The translations under genes were made by a program, and so were the position numbers. This document shows, piece by piece, positions 59,677-64,000 of a stretch of 64,000 nt of DNA (positions are counted from its first letter, which is position 1; every line of letters begins with the position of its first letter). This DNA is from Ciona intestinalis (taxonomy: Eukaryota; Chordata; Ascidiacea; Phlebobranchia; Cionidae). Location of the stretch: positions 4,685,480-4,749,479 of the forward strand of contig NC_020168.2 of NCBI RefSeq assembly GCF_000224145.3, written 5' to 3'. Below the pieces are notes generated by a model that made no database searches, was not told the origin of the DNA, and saw nothing but the letters and a program-made list of their open reading frames with translations.

Positions 59677-60961
59677 TTGCGAAAAAAATGCTCAAAAAAT
59701 GATACTTTCTCTAGCGTTTGTCATGTATACGTGCCTACTACCTCATGTGTAAAAACGTTGTGTTAACCCCTTAAGAATTTACTGGACTTTTTATTTGCTC
59801 TAAGTTGTGCTGACTTGTCATGGAAGATGGACGACTTTATAATTCCATTATATTTTACGCACTCGCGTCACGTTATTGCGCCGCGTCCCCTTAGCAACGT
59901 GTCACAACATGAATCAAATAGAAAAGAAAAAGTACTCATACTGATTTAATTACGCGCGATAATGAAGGCATCAAGTTACGCTTTTCGCATCCTTGTTAGC
60001 GATTGACAACAGCATGTTTTCTGGGTCGATATATACAGAATTTGGACTTGGTTTTTGGCCTGTGTCGGAATGCGGCCACTGCGCGAGTCGTAAATTTCGC
60101 TCTATTCGCTGTTTAACGCCACATGTCATGATTTGTTGGCACTGGAACAACACCATAATGACGTCATAATGGCGCCTTGTTCAAACATAAGATTTACCTT
60201 CCAGCAGCAGACAGTGCCATAGCAACTTGAGAGTTACGGGAACAGTTCGAAAATCGAGTGTAATGAGCAACCTGCTATAGTCTCTCGGACAGAGTATTTG
60301 AACGTGCAGACCACAAAAGCTCAAACAAAAGCTCAGATTTAACTGGAATTTTCCAGAACATAAGAAGACGTTAACGTCAGTCCTTAATTCTCTTTTCCGA
60401 CAATGACTTTCAGAGAACCAGTTCAATATTTAAACAGCGTAGCTGTCAGGTTTATTTTTCAATTTCTCTCGATTCAGATTCTCAAAACACAAAAGGAGAA
60501 GTTTGCGTAGCCAATATACACCAAGCAAACTGAGGAAATTTGAAGTGGTTTCGCATAACAGCCGATTGTCATTCTTTTTGCGGCATATATTGTTCTTTTG
60601 TTATAGGGCTGCGAAATCGCACCACACCGTAGTTAGGAATGTAATTGGCTCTTGAGGATTTGGCCACAAAAAGGCCGCATTTTGAATAAATAAACCCAGC
60701 CTAATAACATGATAATACGGTTTAATGAAAACTTGTGGCTCAAAACTTTCAATTGCCACGTCTGTTTTTGCTTTATTCATATTATCAATGTTACAAAACA
60801 AATTTCAAAATTACGATTACACAAGATTAGGAATGTAAAACGCAACCCGTTTTGCAGTAGGTGCATATTAAGTATCAAATACATTAACTTAGAAACATTG
60901 TTGTTTTACCTGAACTGCTACATACTTATTGGAGCAACAGGTCTTATTTAAACCGAGCAAC

Positions 60962-60984
60962 ATGCCAAAAGCAAAGGAAGACAC
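60962..60984 (+). CDS. Candidate alternative first exon (MPKAKEDT)
   Basis: CAACATGCC, then ATG with seven full codons (MPKAKED) and AC before a GTAAGA donor, phase 2. Joined to the kinesin exon at 63627 it would give MPKAKEDT-VKVAVRVRP. Low-evidence: it rests on a start codon, a good donor and the matching phase. Confidence 0.35.
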
Positions 60985-61787
60985 GTAAGATTATTTCGTA
61001 ATTTGAGTTCGCAATTATTACAATTATTAATTTTATGACACCTTAAGCTTCTAAATACGTTATGTGTTTAATGCATCTGTATGTGTAGAAACGTTTGTTA
61101 TTTTAATTACTGAAAGTTGCAAATTGTCGATGTGGGTATATATAGTTCAACGGATAAATAGTGTCCTTCAGTCATGGATAGCGACAGCCATAAAAAATGG
61201 TTGTCGGTTGTAAAACGGTATTGGAGGCTTTAAAAATGCAGTAAATGAATCCGACATCCGTTCGTTAGCTTCGACCACCTTATTTACAACAGTCCTCAGT
61301 TACAAGAAAACTTTTAATGCGTGTGTACATTGAAAAGAAAACGAGGACTGACTACACGAATTCGCCAAAATACCCTTATTTCCAATTGTTTTACTGTTTA
61401 AACGTGTGGTTTTGTTGTCATAACCTGTTTGCAAATATATTTACACCACGATTCCTGCAAGTGGGCAGGCCACTTTGTGTATACATCAAACGCATTTTAC
61501 GCCAAACGAGTGCGTCAGGTTAGGCGGGATGCGTACCTATATATAAGCCAAAAGGATTATCGAATGAATAATTTATCACGTGTGGCCTGTGCAGTTGCGC
61601 TGTCCTGTGTAAAAGAGATCAATCTTCTCACTTTTCGGGTGCGTTTGCTTCTCTTTTTGCCGTCCCCAAATATTTGGTATATGCTGTATTGCGCTGGGCT
61701 GTGCCCTTGGCAACGGGGTCGTGAAGTTTCGACACGTTTCGGTCGCCCGTTGTGTGAAAATCGTGCGGTCAGTTTGCTTAGGCTTGA

Positions 61788-61958
61788 ATGACGCCGCGGA
61801 AGAAGGCGGGAAAAAGAGAACAGAAAAAATCAATTTCTGACGAATTAAAGATCCCGACAGCAGATATCAAATATCAGGTTCACGGCTCCTGGCAGGTTGA
61901 ACAAATCGGGAGGTCTGTTACCGTGTTCGCGCGTCAGAAAGTGACAGAGATAGAATAG
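61788..61958 (+). CDS. Small open frame of 56 codons, unknown
   Basis: ATG to TAG, starting MTPRKKAGKREQKKS and ending RQKVTEIE. Lys/Arg/Glu-rich, with no domain recognised. GT dinucleotides inside could act as donors. It may be a short peptide, a 5' exon or chance. Confidence 0.2.
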   Translation: MTPRKKAGKREQKKSISDELKIPTADIKYQVHGSWQVEQIGRSVTVFARQKVTEIE

Positions 61959-62504
61959 GAATCGTTTTGAAGTTTACTGCTGCATCAAAGATTTATAAAC
62001 GAGAAATCCCATACGTATTTGTAATGCATTTACAATTGCGAGTTTTAGGACGTATTTGAAAAAAATGACAGCATAGTGAACGCCTCTATTTGGAGTGTTT
62101 CATCACGTTCTAGTAGTTTTGGTCAAATAAAGCGACAGAGATTGATGAAAAAATCATCCGACGCACGTAACAGGGATGGGTAATTTGTTAGATCCGGAGT
62201 CCAGATGTGAACCAGCAGGTGTTTGCGTGTGTCAAACTTTCGAATTTATCGTTGATGAGTAAAGAGTTTAACATTGGTAGCGCCCGCTGTACCCACTTGG
62301 CCCGACGCAAAAAAAAAACTCGGATCTGAATAAATTAGTCATGCTCTTCAATACCACAAACAGTACTCTTAAGAACTTGAGCGAGTTTCTTTCAGTCAAC
62401 ACTTCAACGATTTTGTTTTGCACCTCAGGATTTTGTCTGGTTTGGAGTGTCTTAGCTTAATTTATATGTAAAGGATTATATAGGCAACTACACTTTAGAA
62501 AACG

Positions 62505-64000
62505 ATGTCTGGAGAATCGTAAGTAAATTAGTTTGTTTTAATCGTATTTAAAAAGTGTTAACACAACAGCGTCAGATAAACTCACGATTCGTGAAGACGT
62601 CCGTTTTCAAGATCCGGTTACTATGTTTTTGTTTAACAAAGCGGTTGGTGTGAATGAAAATGTTGTAACTGAATAGGCCACATTTTCTGAACACAACTTA
62701 CACGTGTAATTTTAGGCCAATATTCCGCGCGTATCAAGCTATTTTGTTAAATTGATGGTTACGAGTCAAAACGATATTAGTTGTCATGTTCACCAATACG
62801 TCGACACTTATCGACCTAGTTCGGATAAAGTAACCGCTTTGCTCTGTAGAAGTTGACCTTTTTAGTTTAAACCAACATACGTAACCGTTGTTGTTAAACG
62901 CACTATGACTCTATGGTTAAACGGGCACTGTCGATTTCAATTTGAAAAGACCGAACCTCTTTTACACCCAACGGTTTGATAAGCCGTTTAGGATTGCGAA
63001 GAGAACGCTCACACGCGAAAATGCGTTTACGTTTACTACATATTTACTTTCAACAATAGAAAATCTAAACCACTCGGCCTTTAGTTTGGCTTCTCAATTC
63101 TCAAGTCTATTTTTTAAAAAATCGACTATATATAAAATTTCTATGATAATGATTACCGCGTAAATTTTGTTGCTATGGTTTTTGTTTACAAACTTCATGC
63201 TCGGCTGCGCAATCCCGTTTTTTTGCTTTTCCTTCGTTCTTGTTACGCAAAAGCCAAACTTAGTAAGCAAACTATTTAGGAGAAAGCGCTTCGTGTATCA
63301 GATTTCGCACGTTACCCTCGACATAGTGTAGATTTCAGTGACACACGATGATCTATTTACGTCAAAAAGACGTTGTTTTGGTATCGGTCACCATATTTTG
63401 ACACCTAAAAAATTGACAGTACTGAGATAAATGAGTTTGGTAGCGAAAAAACGCGGTGAATCGTAAGTGTTTACATCGTTTTTGTCTGCTTTACATTTTT
63501 AAACATAATTCTGGAGCAAAAATACACACAAAACTGACGTTGTTTTTGTTTGTATATTATGATTTGTAGTTGTTGAACCTATAATCTTCGTCTGACTTTT
63601 TAATTTATACTATTTCATATTCACAGGGTCAAGGTCGCTGTCCGAGTGCGGCCCTTCAATCAAAGGTAATATATGTTTAAAATATTTTTTAAACTGTGCG
63701 TTTTAAAAGTGGATTTGCATTTTAGAAATATTTCGTGTTGGTAAAAAATTATTCATTAAAAAATTATTTTTCTTCTGTTTTCAGAGAAAAGGACAGGGGC
63801 GCAAAATGTGTCATCGAAATGAAAGGACCAACTACTTACATACAAAACCCTGAAACTCCAAGTAAAAAAAACTTAAATAATTCTTAAAGTTAATTTTTTA
63901 ATTCTTGTTGCTTTAATGCGGCATTTTTACCTTACCATTTGATACTGTTAACAATACTGACCAAAGTTTAATGTTTTAGATGAAGACCCAAAAATGTTCG
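62505..64000 (+). CDS. Kinesin-3 motor (KIF1-like), N-terminus, partial
   Basis: Plus-end-directed microtubule motor; KIF1 family members carry synaptic-vesicle precursors and other membranous cargo. Exons: 62505-62518 (MSGE plus two bases, GTAAGT donor), 63627-63665 (VKVAVRVRPFNQ), 63785-63861 (REKDRGAKCVIEMKG, then TYIQNPETP), 63980 to the edge (NEDPKMF). Joined phases give MSGES-VKVAVRVRPFNQREKD, which matches the start of KIF1A/B (MSG/AGASVKVAVRVRPFN). The following NP..P..DPK.F stretch leads towards the conserved FDYSYWS, cut off by the window end. Kinesin-3 is certain; KIF1 fits better than KIF13 or KIF16B because of the FN after RP and the NP-x-x-P spacing. P-loop, switches, FHA and PH domains lie outside. 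Confidence 0.88.
63431..63462 (+). CDS. Second candidate first exon of the kinesin (MSLVAKKRGES)
   Basis: ATG, ten codons (MSLVAKKRGE) and TC before GTAAGT. It ends with the same GAATC|GTAAGT as the exon at 62505-62518 and in the same phase, so it would give MSLVAKKRGES-VKVAVRVRP. It lies only 164 nt upstream of the shared exon. The proximity and identical end suggest a real alternative promoter or a duplicated first exon. Confidence 0.55.

Larger units (their letters stand above)
55573..62504. other. Gene-poor stretch between eEF1B-beta and the kinesin
   Basis: Apart from the candidate first exons at 56860 and 60962 listed separately, it holds MITE copies F, G and H, SINE relics and open frames without recognisable domains. 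A minus-strand segment 58366-58508 is flanked by a plausible AG and GT and stays open, but matches nothing I know. A palindromic TGACGTCA (CRE) is at 60159-60166. Confidence 0.5.

Noticed and set aside
60181..60426. Minus-strand open frame of 81 codons
   Set aside because: A possible donor (GGAAG|GTAAAT) joins the next open segment out of frame; no domain seen.
61576..61833. Minus-strand open frame of 85 codons
   Set aside because: No recognisable domain or splice partner; it overlaps other equally weak frames on the plus strand.

Overview
The window looks like chordate nuclear DNA, most likely from the tunicate Ciona. It is AT-rich, its genes are cut into many short GT-AG exons, and the proteins read as clear animal orthologues. 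It also carries many copies of two short repeat types of the kind reported from Ciona: a small inverted-repeat (MITE-like) element and a tRNA-derived SINE. No bacterial, organellar, rRNA, CRISPR or functional tRNA feature was seen. The species call is inference; the exon models come from reading splice sites and protein similarity by eye.

Layout from left to right. (1) 395-6476, minus strand: the 5' part of an unconventional myosin of the myosin-X type, running off the left edge and including a 14-nt microexon. (2) 6477-10808: intergenic DNA with MITE copies and a perfect hairpin. (3) 10809-16017, minus: a complete VAP (VAPA/VAPB) gene, 6 exons, 233 aa. (4) 18169-42062, minus: a very large HELZ2-type gene of about 57 exons and about 2,900 aa, with zinc fingers, a first UPF1-like helicase, an RNase II (RNB) domain and a second UPF1-like helicase. 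Its introns are full of SINE copies. (5) 43354-52092, plus: a PPP1R16 (TIMAP/MYPT3) orthologue of 518 aa with ankyrin repeats, a PP1-docking motif and a C-terminal CaaX box; an alternative last exon would give a 402-aa form without the CaaX. (6) 53934-55572, plus: eEF1B-beta, complete, 225 aa. (7) 55573-62504: mostly non-coding DNA with MITE and SINE relics, but with two isolated ATG-plus-donor exons. (8) 62505-64000, plus: the start of a kinesin-3 (KIF1-like) motor, running off the right edge, with at least two possible first exons.

The genes are unrelated housekeeping and signalling genes and do not form an operon or pathway. HELZ2 and PPP1R16 are head-to-head with about 1.3 kb between their start codons. 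The most notable points are the complete HELZ2 architecture outside vertebrates, the prenylated versus non-prenylated ends of PPP1R16, a set of up to four phase-matched candidate first exons for the kinesin, the myosin microexon, a GC-AG intron, and recent tandem duplications that copy splice acceptors or part of an exon.
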